Origin: CAZTHL01 sp964613585
GTDB lineage: Bacteria > Pseudomonadota > Alphaproteobacteria > DSM-16000 > Inquilinaceae
Assembly (NCBI GenBank): GCA_964613585.1
Contig: CAZTHL010000001.1
Span: 62,001 to 126,000 of the forward strand
Reading direction: 5' to 3'
Length of the DNA stretch: 64,000 bases
Made by a program: the position numbers and the translations under genes. Under the pieces are notes generated by a model that did not search any database, was not told where the DNA came from, and worked only from the letters and a program-made list of their open reading frames with translations. Below are positions 44,384 through 53,492 of this stretch, one piece after another. Each line of letters begins with the position of its first letter. Position 1 is the first letter of the stretch.

Positions 44384-44701
44384 TCAGGCGCCGGCCTGGA
44401 TGCCGGTTATGCGCAGCCGGGTCAGCTCCTGCCGGTGGCCGCGGGTGCGCCGGTAGCCCTGACGGCGCTTCTTCTTGAACACGATGATCTTGTCGCCCCG
44501 ATGGTGGTCGACCACCTCGGCGGTGACCGCGGCGCCGTCGACCAGCGGCGCGCCGATGCGCGTGGCGCCGTCGCCGCCGAGCATGAGCACCTGGTCGAGC
44601 ACGATCTCCGATCCCGGCTCGGCGGTCAGGCTCTCGACATCGATGACATCGTTCCGGACGACCTTGTACTGCTTGCCGCCGGTCTTGATCACCGCGAACA
44701 T
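44384..44701 (-). CDS. rplU: Large-subunit ribosomal protein bL21
   Basis: 105 residues from MFAVIKTGGKQYKVVRNDVI at 44701; the frame is open further upstream, but this is the family N-terminus and no residues before it are conserved. LVDGAAVTAEVVDHHRGDKI and IVFKKKRRQGYRRTRGHRQE complete the bL21 pattern, ending LTRLRITGI. First gene of the rplU-rpmA-obgE operon. The 166-nt upstream space up to the VOC gene should contain the promoter and leader. Confidence 0.96.
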   Translation of the reverse strand: MFAVIKTGGKQYKVVRNDVIDVESLTAEPGSEIVLDQVLMLGGDGATRIGAPLVDGAAVTAEVVDHHRGDKIIVFKKKRRQGYRRTRGHRQELTRLRITGIQAGA

Positions 44702-44867
44702 AAGTTCCGCCTCGTTCGGGGCCGCGCGCGCCAGATGCGCGGCCACAATGAGAAACCGGCCGCTCGAGGATATCCCGTAGCGGCCGCACGCTGCTGGTAC
44801 CGGGAAGCGCCGGGCGTTGTCAACGCAGTGTCGTCGTGCCATCCCGCTTGCTTGGAAAGATTGGCGC

Positions 44868-45308
44868 TCAATAATTGGGCCACAAGCCCGGCGAGGCCAG
44901 CTCCACGACATTCCCGTCGGGATCATGGACGTAGAGGCTCACTCCGCCGCGCGGCCAGCGCATCGTGCTGTAGAGCGGCACGCCGTACGCCTCGAGCCGG
45001 GCGCGCCAGTCGTCCACCTTGTCGGCCGCGATGCGAAAGGCGAAATGGCCGGGCCCCTCGCCGCGATGGCCCGGCACCAGACCGCCGGCGAGGCGCATGT
45101 CGTCGTCGGTGCCGCCGCGCCGGCAAACAAGGAGCACTTGGCCCGGCCCGACGGAGTAGGCGCGCAGCCGGTCGCCGCCGGTCATCCGCGCGAGGCCCAG
45201 CACCTCGCCATAGAAGCGGTCGGCCCGCTCGAGGTCGTCGACATAGGCCGGCGCCTCGAGCAAGCCGGCGAGCGGCGGAGCCGGGAGGGAGGGCCGAGTA
45301 CTGTCCAT
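44868..45308 (-). CDS. VOC (glyoxalase/dioxygenase) superfamily protein
   Basis: 146 residues from MDSTRPSLPA at 45308; a start 13 residues earlier is possible. Paired beta-alpha-beta-beta-beta modules: AYVDDLERADRFYGEVLGL in the first, GPGHFAFRIAADKVDDWRAR and SLYVHDPDGNVVELASPGLW in the second. The HFAF histidine and terminal VVEL glutamate are the usual metal ligands. Substrate unknown; fosfomycin-resistance-like and small lactoylglutathione lyase-like proteins share this pattern. Confidence 0.85.
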   Translation of the reverse strand: MDSTRPSLPAPPLAGLLEAPAYVDDLERADRFYGEVLGLARMTGGDRLRAYSVGPGQVLLVCRRGGTDDDMRLAGGLVPGHRGEGPGHFAFRIAADKVDDWRARLEAYGVPLYSTMRWPRGGVSLYVHDPDGNVVELASPGLWPNY

Positions 45309-45627
45309 GGCAGGGACAAGGTGCCATGCCGGGGCGGCGGCGGACAAGGCGGGTCCGCAAAGGGCGGACCGGGGATGGGCCGCTGCCTGGGCGATCGGGC
45401 GGGGAGCCGACAGCCACGCGGGCGCGGCCCTAAGGGGCTCGCCGGGGCGGGGCAGGGCCGAGCCGGCGCGTCGCTTGATTGACCCCGGGCTTTTGCCTAC
45501 GGTCCGACGCGCCTGCGGATCGGCGACACTGGCATGGGCTACGTCGGCCCTTAGCTAGGAGGAAGGCCGTCCAGCATGCAGGGTTCGGTAAGCCGGAGCG
45601 TTCGAGGCTCCGGCCCGGCCGCGGGAT
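45309..45627. other. Intergenic region upstream of tRNA-Ser
   Basis: 319 nt between the VOC gene (divergent) and the tRNA. A TTGACC (45479-45484) with a TACGGT about 17 nt on is a weak candidate promoter for the tRNA. No gene recognised. Confidence 0.4.
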
Positions 45628-45717
<90 letters not shown>

Positions 45718-45936
45718 TTCGCCGGTTCATGGCATACGGTCTTGCGCCGGCCGAACGCCATCGTACGGCGGCCCTTCCCCAAGGGGGCTCGCCGATGCCG
45801 TCCGGATCATTGACCGGCAGGAGGCCGACAGCGCCGCTGTGGACCGGGGTGGCGTGGGCTCCACCGGTACCGCACCGGCTTGAGCCGGCGCCAACGTCAG
45901 CCCCGACCAGCGCGCGCCCGGCTCACGTGGCGTCGC

Positions 45937-46037
45937 CGGCCCGTGCCCCCGCCCGGCCACCCAATGACAGCATGCTCGGGCTCGACGGGCGGGGGCGCGG
46001 GCCGGTGTCGATTCCGCGTCACGCGGAAACGCTCTAG
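45937..46037. repeat. Composite palindromic intergenic repeat, copy 2
   Basis: The GC-rich hairpin module (CCCCCGCCCGG ... CGGGCGGGGG, about 45945-46000, core GACAGCATGCT) is followed by GATTCCGCGTCACGCGGAA and ACGCTCTAG (46009-46037). TTCCGCG-TCA-CGCGGAA is a perfect 7-bp inverted repeat. The terminal CTAG supplies the TAG stop of the DUF2786 gene on the minus strand. Same two modules as 1610-1705, with the central hairpin in the other orientation. Confidence 0.65.
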
Positions 46038-47863
46038 GCCCGACCCTCCGCCACCGGCGTCCCGGGCTGGAAGGCGCGTCCCTTGACCTGACCAAGACGA
46101 AAGCTCTTGGCATCGACGCTGCGGCTGCCGAGCGTCCTCGTCTCGAGCCGGACGCCCAGCCGATCGAGAGCCTCCTCCATGGTGCGGGTCTTGAGCGGCA
46201 CGAGGTCGCGTCCCGTCGCGGCCATGGTATGGCGCAGGCGCGCGGCCTCAAGCTCCTTCAGCTTCGCGCCGATGCCACTGCCGAGACCGAGGCGAAACGA
46301 GCGGGTCGCTTGGCCACGCCACGGGCTGGGGGTCTCGGCATAGATGCTCTCGGTCTTGAAGCGGGCCGTCTCGGTCTGGAACGTGGTCTCGATCAGCTCG
46401 TACAGGGCGCGCGCCGCGGCCACGTCTGCCGGCATGCCGAAGAACACGTGAGTCAGGCGCTCCTCCGCGTCGGTCTCGGTCCATGTCCAGCATTCGCAGA
46501 AGCGAGCGACCGCCGGCGCGCAGTCATCGAGCCCCTCATGCCGCTTGCGCGCGGTCGGCACCCGCTCGATCGCGCACTCCTGGGCGGCCAGTTGCTCCGG
46601 CGTCAGGGAGATATCGTAGCGGCGCAGCAGCTCCTCGGCCTTGGCGGCGGCGGCCATGGCCTCGGCCTCGGTGCAGCCGGCCTCCTGTGTCTTGGCCTGC
46701 AGCGCCCGGATCCGGGTGATCACCCGATCAAGCTCGCCCGTCCCGCCGGCGCGGCCGCGCGCGCCTGTGTGGGCGCGCAGGCGTTCGAGGCGCTCGAGCA
46801 CGCCCGGGTCGGGCTCACGACCGTCCTCATCTATCGCGAAATACTCTTCCATGGTCTCGCCGAAGCCGAGAGTCGCGCGACGCTCGACCACGTCGAGCAT
46901 GACCGCGGCCATGGCCTCCAGCGCCTTGACCAGCGCGCGATCGCTTGAGATCTGCTGGGCCATCAGGAGCAGCAGATGGACATGGTCGGGCTCGGCGATG
47001 CCGCGCAGCCAAGTCGCCCCCTCCGTGTCGGCCTCCGCCGGCTCGCCGTCGCGCCAGGCGGCCCACTGCTCGGCAAGTGCCACGAGATCACGGACCGGGC
47101 CGGGCATCTCCGGTGGCACATGCACCCGACCACGCCGGAAGGTGATCTCACGCTGGCGACGCCGGGTTGGCGTATCGACCATCCACCGGTCGAGCGGGTC
47201 CTTCAGCACCATGACCGCCTCGACGGCAAGGCGATAGACCGCCTCGGCAAGCCGGTTGGCGAATCGCGATGACCGCCGGTCCCAGGCATCGGCCTCGGCC
47301 GGCAGGCCTTCCAGAACGTCCGGCAGTTCAAGCACCAGGCCGACCGGGACCGTCACCCCGTCCGGCGCGAGCGCAATTCGGCCAGCGATGACATCGCGGG
47401 GCCCCGCGCCCGGAATGCTGATGACATGCGCCTGTTCGGTGAGCAGGTCCTCGGCCACCACCCGGCCCGCCTCGTCCGGCGGGTCGTTCGTCACCTGCAG
47501 CACCGCGAAGGAGGCTCTGCACAGGAGATCGAGCGCGGCCCGCTCATGATGGTCGGCATCGTCGCGGCGACGCTGCCGCAGGCGGTGAAAGCCGGTCCGT
47601 CCTTTCGAGTCGGGAGCGAACATCAAGAGATCGAGCGCCATGTCATGCAACGGCCGCAGATCGCCCGGACAGGGTTCGAAGCGGCGGGGGAGCAAGCGCT
47701 TCAGCGTCGCCTTCATCTGCACCGGCGGGACGTGCGCCAGGACGGCAGCGGTCATGTCGACGAGCGCCGGTCGCAGCCGCTCCGGCGTCTTGATCAGCTC
47801 CTGGTTCCAGTCAGACCCGTAGGGCTCGGGGACGTCCCAGGCGCAGGCGTGCGCTGCAGGCAT
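46034..47863 (-). CDS. DUF2786 domain-containing protein
   Basis: 609 residues from ATG 47863 (GGAGAGCGG upstream). The recognisable part is DUF2786 at about residues 385-425: VITRIRALQAKTQEAGCTEA then EAMAAAAKAEELLRRYDISL, with a downstream DUF7168-like region containing SPWRGQATRSFRLGLGSGIG and LVPLKTRTMEEALDRLGVRL. The first 370 residues are helical and unrecognised. DUF2786 proteins are widespread in phages and plasmids; function is unknown. Here the gene is a monocistron beside tRNA-Ser and a REP-like element that provides its stop codon. Confidence 0.75.
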   Translation of the reverse strand: MPAAHACAWDVPEPYGSDWNQELIKTPERLRPALVDMTAAVLAHVPPVQMKATLKRLLPRRFEPCPGDLRPLHDMALDLLMFAPDSKGRTGFHRLRQRRRDDADHHERAALDLLCRASFAVLQVTNDPPDEAGRVVAEDLLTEQAHVISIPGAGPRDVIAGRIALAPDGVTVPVGLVLELPDVLEGLPAEADAWDRRSSRFANRLAEAVYRLAVEAVMVLKDPLDRWMVDTPTRRRQREITFRRGRVHVPPEMPGPVRDLVALAEQWAAWRDGEPAEADTEGATWLRGIAEPDHVHLLLLMAQQISSDRALVKALEAMAAVMLDVVERRATLGFGETMEEYFAIDEDGREPDPGVLERLERLRAHTGARGRAGGTGELDRVITRIRALQAKTQEAGCTEAEAMAAAAKAEELLRRYDISLTPEQLAAQECAIERVPTARKRHEGLDDCAPAVARFCECWTWTETDAEERLTHVFFGMPADVAAARALYELIETTFQTETARFKTESIYAETPSPWRGQATRSFRLGLGSGIGAKLKELEAARLRHTMAATGRDLVPLKTRTMEEALDRLGVRLETRTLGSRSVDAKSFRLGQVKGRAFQPGTPVAEGRA

Positions 47864-48094
47864 GGTAACCGCTCTCCGCTGTGTCTATCATTGGTATAGG
47901 CCACCAGATGTAGCGCGCACGGCAGCGGCTGTACATGCATTTGTCCATCCGCGCGCTCGAAAGCCTTGGTGAAGGGCGCTCGGTAGAAGAAAGGGGGGTT
48001 CTTCCAATTTTCCCTTCTAGTTCATGAGGTTTCGGCCCGCGCCTGGGCAGACAGGCCGGACCCTCGTGCGTCTGGACCTGCCGCACGCGTCCGC

Positions 48095-49441
48095 CTACTC
48101 CTCGCGAAGGCTTCGGCGCACCGTGTCGATCAGCGGGTCGGTCAGGTAGCCGAGCGCGGTGCGCTCACCGGTCAGGATCATCACCTCGGCCGGCATGCCG
48201 CTGACCAGGTCGAGCCCCGGGCCCAGCGCGGCGAGACGCTCCCGGTCCACCTCAACCCGGGCCAGGAAGTAGGGCTGATTGCTGCCTTCATCGAGCAGGC
48301 GGTCCGCCGACACGTGCCGCACCGTCCCGTCGATGCGGGGCAGGTTGCGTTGCCGGAAGGCGGTGAGATGCACCTGGGCCGTCTGGCCCGGCGCCACATT
48401 GTCGATGTCGATCGGTGCGACCCGGGCCTCGATGACAAGGTCCTCCTCGGCCGGAACGATGTCGAGGATCGGCTCGCCGGGCCCGACCACGCCGCCGTCG
48501 GTGTGGAAGCGGAGGTCGACGACGGTGCCGGCGATGGGCGCGACCAGGATCGTGCGGGCCAGCACGTCCTCGCTGGCGCGCAGCTCCTCCTCGACCTCGG
48601 CCAGCTCGGCCCGCACCTTGGAGAGCTCGTCGGTCACCTCGTCCTCGCGCCGGGCGTCGAGGTCGAGGACCTCCAGCTCGGCCTCGCCGATCGCCTGGCG
48701 GGCCCGGGCGATCGCCGCATGGTTCTGCGCCCGGTCTCCGGATATCTCCGCTTCCTGACGCTGCAGGGACAGGAGCCGCGGCAGCCGCTCCAGGCCGCGG
48801 TCGACCATGTCCTCGACATTGCCGATCTCATGCCCGATCAGCGAGAGCTGCCGATCCTGGCTCACGATCTGAGCGGCGAGGCCGGCGATCTCCTGCTCGA
48901 GCTGGCCGATCCGCTGACGCAGGATCGCCTTGCGTCCCTCCTGGGTGCGGCGGCGAACGTCGAACCGGCCACGCTGGTCGGCGATGGCCTCGGCCACGTC
49001 CGGATCGCTGTCGGCGGCCTCGGCCAGCGGGTCGGGGAAGCGGATGGTGGCGGCGCCGGTGGCCTCGGCCGCCAGCCGGGCCTCGATCGCCCACAGGGAG
49101 CGCACCCGGGCGAGCGCGGCGTCGCGCGTGGCCCGGGCGCTGATGTCCTCCAGGACGAGCAGGGGCTCGCCGGCCGCCACCCGGTCGCCGTCCGCAACCT
49201 TCAACTCACGAATGATGCCGCCTTCGAGGTGCTGCACCGTGCGCCGGCTGCCGACCGGCCCGATCACGCCGGGCGCGATGGCCGCCCCGGCGAGCGGCGC
49301 CGTCGCCGCCCAGGTGCCGAGCCCGCCGAACCAGGCCAGCATCAGCGCCAGGCCGACATGCACCGGCCAGCGGAGGGTGCGCTTCAGCTGGCGCCGGTCA
49401 CGGGCCAGCCGCGTGGTGGCGCTGCTCGGTGTCGACAACAT
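48095..49441 (-). CDS. Type I secretion membrane-fusion protein, HlyD/PrsE family
   Basis: 448 residues from MLSTPSSATTRLARD at 49441. One N-terminal transmembrane helix (VHVGLALMLAWFGGLGTWAA), a lipoyl half (VQHLEGGIIRELKVADGDRV), a long coiled-coil hairpin (about 140-310), then the second lipoyl half with ARTILVAPIAGTVVDLRFHT and the C-terminal adaptor motif MPAEVMILTGERTALGYLTD, typical of HlyD/PrsE. Bridges the ABC exporter to a TolC-like pore, not encoded here. Its start lies 44 nt inside the exporter gene, so the two are coupled. Confidence 0.94.
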   Translation of the reverse strand: MLSTPSSATTRLARDRRQLKRTLRWPVHVGLALMLAWFGGLGTWAATAPLAGAAIAPGVIGPVGSRRTVQHLEGGIIRELKVADGDRVAAGEPLLVLEDISARATRDAALARVRSLWAIEARLAAEATGAATIRFPDPLAEAADSDPDVAEAIADQRGRFDVRRRTQEGRKAILRQRIGQLEQEIAGLAAQIVSQDRQLSLIGHEIGNVEDMVDRGLERLPRLLSLQRQEAEISGDRAQNHAAIARARQAIGEAELEVLDLDARREDEVTDELSKVRAELAEVEEELRASEDVLARTILVAPIAGTVVDLRFHTDGGVVGPGEPILDIVPAEEDLVIEARVAPIDIDNVAPGQTAQVHLTAFRQRNLPRIDGTVRHVSADRLLDEGSNQPYFLARVEVDRERLAALGPGLDLVSGMPAEVMILTGERTALGYLTDPLIDTVRRSLREE

Positions 49442-51278
49442 CGCTGTCCGCCGTGTCCTTGATGGGGGCGTCTGGGGGTGGTGCGCCGGGCGCCGTGGCA
49501 ATCGGGCCGGTGTCCGCCGGCTTCAGTGTCGCGGCGGACGCCTCCCGCAGTTTTCTAAGCACCTCGTCGCGGGGACCGAAGGCGTTCACCCGGCCCTCCT
49601 TCAGAAGAAGGATGAGGTCGGCCTGCGCCAGGGTGGACGGCCGATGGCCGACGACGATGACGGCGGCGCCGCGCTGCTTGAGGGCTTCGATCGCGGCCGC
49701 CAGCGCCGACTCGCCGCTCTGGTCGAGGTTCGAGTTCGGCTCGTCGAGGATCACCAGCCTTGGATCGCCGAACACCGCCCGAGCAAGGCCGATGCGCTGG
49801 CGCTGGCCGGCCGACAGAGGCGCGCCGCCGTCGCCGAGCTGTGTCTCGTAGCCCTCCGGCAGCTGCTGTATCATGTCGTGCACATGCGCCAGCTTGGCGG
49901 CGGCGATGACCTCGTCATCGCCCGCCTCGACCATGCGGGCGATGTTCTCGCGCACGGTGCCCGAGAACAACTCGACGGCCTGGGGCAGATAGCCGATGTG
50001 GCGGCCAAGCTGCTCCGGATCCCAGTGCGCGACATCGGCGCCATCCAGGCGGACCTGCCCGGCATTGGGCACGGCCAGGCCGAGCAGCAGGCGGCACAGC
50101 GTGCTCTTGCCGGAGGCCGACGGCCCGATCACCGCGGTGGCCTGGCCGGGCTCTGTCGAGAAGGAGATGCTGAGCAGCACCCGATGCCTTGCGCCAGGCG
50201 GCGTGTAGGTCAGCCGGTCGACGGTCAACCCTCCGACCGGCGTCGGCAGACGGATCCGTTCCGGCTCGGCGGGCAGGGACTCCATCCGCGCCTTGAGCCG
50301 CGTGTATCCGAAGCGGGCGGCGGAGAAGTTGCGCCAGGCGCCCATGGCCTGGTCGAGCGGCGCCAGCGCCCGGCCGAGCAGGATGGAGGAGGCGATCATC
50401 GCGCCCGGCGTCAGCTCGCCGCGAAGCACCAGGACGGCGCCGAGTCCGATCACGGCGATCTGCAGGAGCAGGCGGATCGACTTCGTGAGTCCCGAGAGGG
50501 CGCCACTGCGCAGCGAGACCGTCTCGGACGCGTCGAGCGCCTCGCCGTTGACGCGTCGCCAGCGTTCCGTGACGGCCGGCAGCATGCCCATGGCGCGCAC
50601 CGTCTCCGCGTTGCGGACGATCGCTTCGGCGTGCTGGTGCGCGGAGATCTGGGTGACATTGGCCGACAGGCTGGGCTTGCGGGTCAGCAGCTCGGTCGCG
50701 ATGGTCACCGCGAGCAGCACGACGACCGCACCGAGCGCCAGCACGCCCAGCACGGGATGCTGCAGCCAGATCAGGCCGACGAAGACGGGCACCCAGGGCA
50801 TATCGAAGAACACGGTCAGGCCGGGCGAGCCAATGAAGCCCTGGATGTGGCTCAGATCGCGCAGCGACTGGCTGCCGGCGCCGTCGCCCTGCAGGCGCAG
50901 GCGCACGCCGTTGGCCAGGTAGGCCGGCCCGAGCCGCTCGCTGAACCAGCGGCCGATGCGACCGGTGACCGCCGCGCGCAGCGAGTCGAGCGCCCCGAGC
51001 AGGATGAGCGCGGCGGCCGCCACCACGGTCAGCGTGATCAGGGTGTCGAGATTGCCGCTCGACAGCACCCGATCATACACTTGCAACATGTAGAGCGGTG
51101 GCGCCAAGTAGAGCAGATTTATGCCCAGGCTGAACAAGGCAATGGTCCCGACGGCCGACCGGCACACCGAGACGACCTCCTCGAGCTCGGTGCGACGGCG
51201 GAACTGATCGAGCAGCCTGGCATTCGGCGTCCGGGCTGCACCGCCGGTTGTTGCGCCGGAACTCGCCCCTGTGGCCAT
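49398..51278 (-). CDS. Type I secretion ABC transporter, PrsD family
   Basis: 626 residues from MATGASSGATTGGAART at 51278. No C39 peptidase domain. The membrane domain includes TIALFSLGINLLYLAPPLYM, LQVYDRVLSSGNLDTLITLT and the PrsD-like GFIGSPGLTVFFDMPWVPVF. ATPase: Walker A IGPSASGKSTLCRLLLGLA, signature LSAGQRQRIGLARAV, Walker B LVILDEPNSNLD, then GAAVIVVGHRPS. The last 45 residues are a Pro/Asp-rich tail. Exports unfolded RTX-type substrates; the RTX gene directly upstream is the obvious cargo. Confidence 0.95.
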   Translation of the reverse strand: MATGASSGATTGGAARTPNARLLDQFRRRTELEEVVSVCRSAVGTIALFSLGINLLYLAPPLYMLQVYDRVLSSGNLDTLITLTVVAAAALILLGALDSLRAAVTGRIGRWFSERLGPAYLANGVRLRLQGDGAGSQSLRDLSHIQGFIGSPGLTVFFDMPWVPVFVGLIWLQHPVLGVLALGAVVVLLAVTIATELLTRKPSLSANVTQISAHQHAEAIVRNAETVRAMGMLPAVTERWRRVNGEALDASETVSLRSGALSGLTKSIRLLLQIAVIGLGAVLVLRGELTPGAMIASSILLGRALAPLDQAMGAWRNFSAARFGYTRLKARMESLPAEPERIRLPTPVGGLTVDRLTYTPPGARHRVLLSISFSTEPGQATAVIGPSASGKSTLCRLLLGLAVPNAGQVRLDGADVAHWDPEQLGRHIGYLPQAVELFSGTVRENIARMVEAGDDEVIAAAKLAHVHDMIQQLPEGYETQLGDGGAPLSAGQRQRIGLARAVFGDPRLVILDEPNSNLDQSGESALAAAIEALKQRGAAVIVVGHRPSTLAQADLILLLKEGRVNAFGPRDEVLRKLREASAATLKPADTGPIATAPGAPPPDAPIKDTADSDVVDTEQRHHAAGP

Positions 51279-51378
51279 GGTCCGTTCCCTGGTGGCGGCC
51301 AATCGGCGTTGGTGAGCGGGACGGGCGGGCGAGCCCTGCGCCACGCCAGGGCCCGTCTGCCCGCCCGCGGCCGGCGTC

Positions 51379-51435
51379 TAGAGCGTTTCCAAGTCAGGTG
51401 GCAGCGCCGGCCCGGATCACGTGGAATCGCTCTAG
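51379..51435. repeat. Inverted repeat overlapping the RTX stop codon
   Basis: CTAGAGCGTTTCCA (51379-51392) and TGGAATCGCTCTAG (51422-51435) are inverted copies with one mismatch and a 29-nt loop. The right arm contains the TAG stop of the RTX gene (minus strand, 51434-51432). The arm sequence matches the AGCGTTTCC module of the repeats at 1610 and 46009. It may also act as an RNA hairpin between the RTX and exporter genes. Confidence 0.75.
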
Positions 51436-52928
51436 GCGATCAGCGGATCGAAGGCGAGGTCGGCGCCCGAGATGGTCGGCGTGTCGACCAGGAGGGCGAT
51501 GATCTCACCGGCACCGACCGCTCCGTTGTTGTCGGTATCCAGGAACAGAACCCCCGTCGTGCCGGACAAGCCGAAGCGAAGCGTGCCCGGAACGCTGAGC
51601 ACGAAGGGTATGGCGATCTCGTCGACCCCGGACTGGAAATCCTGGATGACGTCGCCGGCCTCCGCCAGAGAGGTGAACTCGAAGCGGTCGGCCCCGGCGC
51701 CTCCGACCAGCTGGTCAGCGCCCGCGCTTCCCTGAAGGACGTCGTTGCCGTTGCCGGCGGACAGGATGTCGACGCCGTCGCCGCCGACCAGGATGTCGTT
51801 CTGATCGTTGCCGAACAGCTGGTCGTCGCCGGCGCCGCCCTCGAGCACATCGTCTCCGCCGCCGCCGACGAGGATGTCGAGACCGTCCCCCCCGACGAAC
51901 CGATTGGCAAAGATGTCAGTGGAGAAGGCCTGCAGCGTGTCATTGAAGGCGGAGCCGATGACATTCTCGATGCTGTTCAACACGTCACCTTCGGCCGTGC
52001 CGCCGGAGGCTCCGATCGCTCCGCCAGGCCCGGTCACCGCCGTCGAGGCCGCGGTCACCGTCACGGCCGCGGGCGAGCCGGAGTAGTCCGCCGTGTCGGT
52101 GCCGTCGCCACCGAGCAGGATGTCCGCGCCGACGCCGCCGATGAAGCTGTCGTCGTCAGCGCCACCCTCAAGCCGGTTGATCCCGGCGCCGCCGACCAGC
52201 GTGTCGTCACCCGCGTCGCCGTTCAGGCTGTCGTCCCCGTCGCCGCCCTCGAGCCTGTCGTTGCCGGGCCCGCCGAAGAGGGAATCGGTACCGCTGTCGG
52301 CAATGATCCGATCGTCGCCCTCGTCGCCGAAGACGACGTCGTCACCGCTGCCGGCGAACAGGTCGTCGTTGCCGGCACCTCCGGACAGCCGATCGTTGCC
52401 CGACGAAGCGGCGAGGGTGTCCGCGCCGCCGCCTCCGAGCAGGACATCGTCACCGGCGCCACTGATCAGGGTGTCGTCACCCTCACCACCCTGGAGCTCG
52501 TCGGCGTCGCGCCCGCCGTCGAGCAGATCGTCACCAGCACCGCCGAGCAGGCGGTCGAGCCCGCGAGAGCCCAGCAGGGTGTCGTCACCATCACCGCCTT
52601 CAAGCTCGTCGTCCCCGTCACCACCCAGCAGATCGTCGGACCCGGCGCCGCCGATGAGCCTGTCGTTGCCGTCGTTGCCGTCGAGCAGGTCGTCGCCGGG
52701 GCCGCCGTCCAGCACATCGCCGCCGGTCTCGCCGGCGATCAGGGTGTCGTTGCCCTCGCCGCCGACGAGGTGATCGCCATCGTCCTGATCGACCTGACGG
52801 CGGGACACCAGCACCCGGATCGTGTTGTCGAGGTCGTTGCCGTTGATCTGGAAGCTGCCGGGCGTCCGCAGGACAAAGCTTGTCTCATCGGGCTCCAAAG
52901 TTACAACATTCTCGAAGTCTGGCATCAA
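51432..52928 (-). CDS. RTX calcium-binding protein, type I secretion substrate
   Basis: 498 residues, strongly acidic. About 26 nonapeptide-like GGxGxDxLx units can be counted between residues 55 and 420, interrupted near 285-345 by a less regular stretch (TADYSGSPAAVTVTAASTAV, GGTAEGDVLNSIENVIGSAF) that resembles the serralysin C-terminal repeat boundary. The C-terminus has GADRFEFTSLAEAGDVIQDF and LAFDPLIA, the uncleaved type I secretion signal region. No catalytic domain is present, so it is a bare RTX scaffold, perhaps surface-layer or adhesion. Two adjacent ATGs could start it (52928 or 52925). Confidence 0.93.
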   Translation of the reverse strand: MMPDFENVVTLEPDETSFVLRTPGSFQINGNDLDNTIRVLVSRRQVDQDDGDHLVGGEGNDTLIAGETGGDVLDGGPGDDLLDGNDGNDRLIGGAGSDDLLGGDGDDELEGGDGDDTLLGSRGLDRLLGGAGDDLLDGGRDADELQGGEGDDTLISGAGDDVLLGGGGADTLAASSGNDRLSGGAGNDDLFAGSGDDVVFGDEGDDRIIADSGTDSLFGGPGNDRLEGGDGDDSLNGDAGDDTLVGGAGINRLEGGADDDSFIGGVGADILLGGDGTDTADYSGSPAAVTVTAASTAVTGPGGAIGASGGTAEGDVLNSIENVIGSAFNDTLQAFSTDIFANRFVGGDGLDILVGGGGDDVLEGGAGDDQLFGNDQNDILVGGDGVDILSAGNGNDVLQGSAGADQLVGGAGADRFEFTSLAEAGDVIQDFQSGVDEIAIPFVLSVPGTLRFGLSGTTGVLFLDTDNNGAVGAGEIIALLVDTPTISGADLAFDPLIA

Positions 52929-53129
52929 GACTCTCCCACAATCGCGGCTGGTGCGCCCGGTAGTAGCAGGCGAAGAATGAAGACACTGGGCGAACTCTAT
53001 GCGGGATTGTCATGGATACAACGGCCCCTTGGGTGGCCACTCTTCAGGCGTAATCGGGTGCGGAAAGGGGTATGTGACGGAAGTATCGTAAGGGGTAGGA
53101 GACCACTTCTTGAAGTCGGCCTGGAATGC

Positions 53130-53392
53130 GGCGACTCCTGACTGCCCGTGCCGAGCCTTTGGTGCCGGGTACCATCTCGCCGGGNNNNNNNNNNNNNNNN
53201 NNNNNNNNNNNNNNNNNNNNNNNNNNNNNNNNNNNNNNNNNNNNNNNNNNNNNNNNNNNNNNNNNNNNNNNNNNNNNNNNNNNNGGCGACTCCTGACTGC
53301 CCGTGCCGAGCCTTTGGTGCCGGGTACCATCTCGCCGGGCACCATCTCGCCGGGCACCATCTCGCCGGGCACCATCTCGCCGGGCACCATCT
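53130..53392. repeat. 15-bp tandem repeat array and duplicated 55-bp flank around a gap
   Basis: The unit ACCATCTCGCCGGGC runs about 4.5 times right of the gap (53326-53392) and starts once left of it (53171-53184). The 55 nt at 53130-53184 are identical to 53285-53339, including unique-looking sequence before the array, so the two contigs overlap or a larger unit is repeated. No spacers, so not CRISPR. Confidence 0.95.
53185..53284. other. Scaffold gap, 100 N
   Basis: Exactly 100 undetermined bases flanked by the same 55-bp sequence on both sides. Likely an unresolved repeat copy number, with little or no unique sequence lost. Confidence 0.95.
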
Positions 53393-53420
53393 TGGTTGAC
53401 AAACCGGATGATGGAAGAGG

Positions 53421-53443
53421 ACCCCGCAACCGTGTTGCGGGGT
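53421..53443. terminator. Perfect hairpin, possible terminator or processing site
   Basis: ACCCCGCAAC-CGT-GTTGCGGGGT: 10-bp arms and a 3-nt loop. Lies downstream of the small acidic-protein gene on the minus strand. No U-run follows on either strand, so intrinsic termination is uncertain. Confidence 0.35.
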
Positions 53444-53461
53444 CCAGAAGGAGACACGCAT

Positions 53462-53492
53462 TGCTCGGCCCCGAGTCGGGAGGGGCCGAGCA
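53462..53492. terminator. Perfect hairpin downstream of the small acidic-protein gene
   Basis: TGCTCGGCCCC and GGGGCCGAGCA form 11-bp arms around a 9-nt loop. On the minus strand it begins 40 nt after the stop of the gene at 53532; on the plus strand it is followed by GTTTT. Probably a transcription end or RNA-stabilising structure. Confidence 0.45.

Noticed and set aside
48930..53141. A 1403-residue open frame on the plus strand opposite the RTX and secretion genes
   Set aside because: It is the antisense of three well-supported minus-strand genes. GC-rich codon bias keeps such frames open; its composition is His/Gln/Arg-rich without domains.
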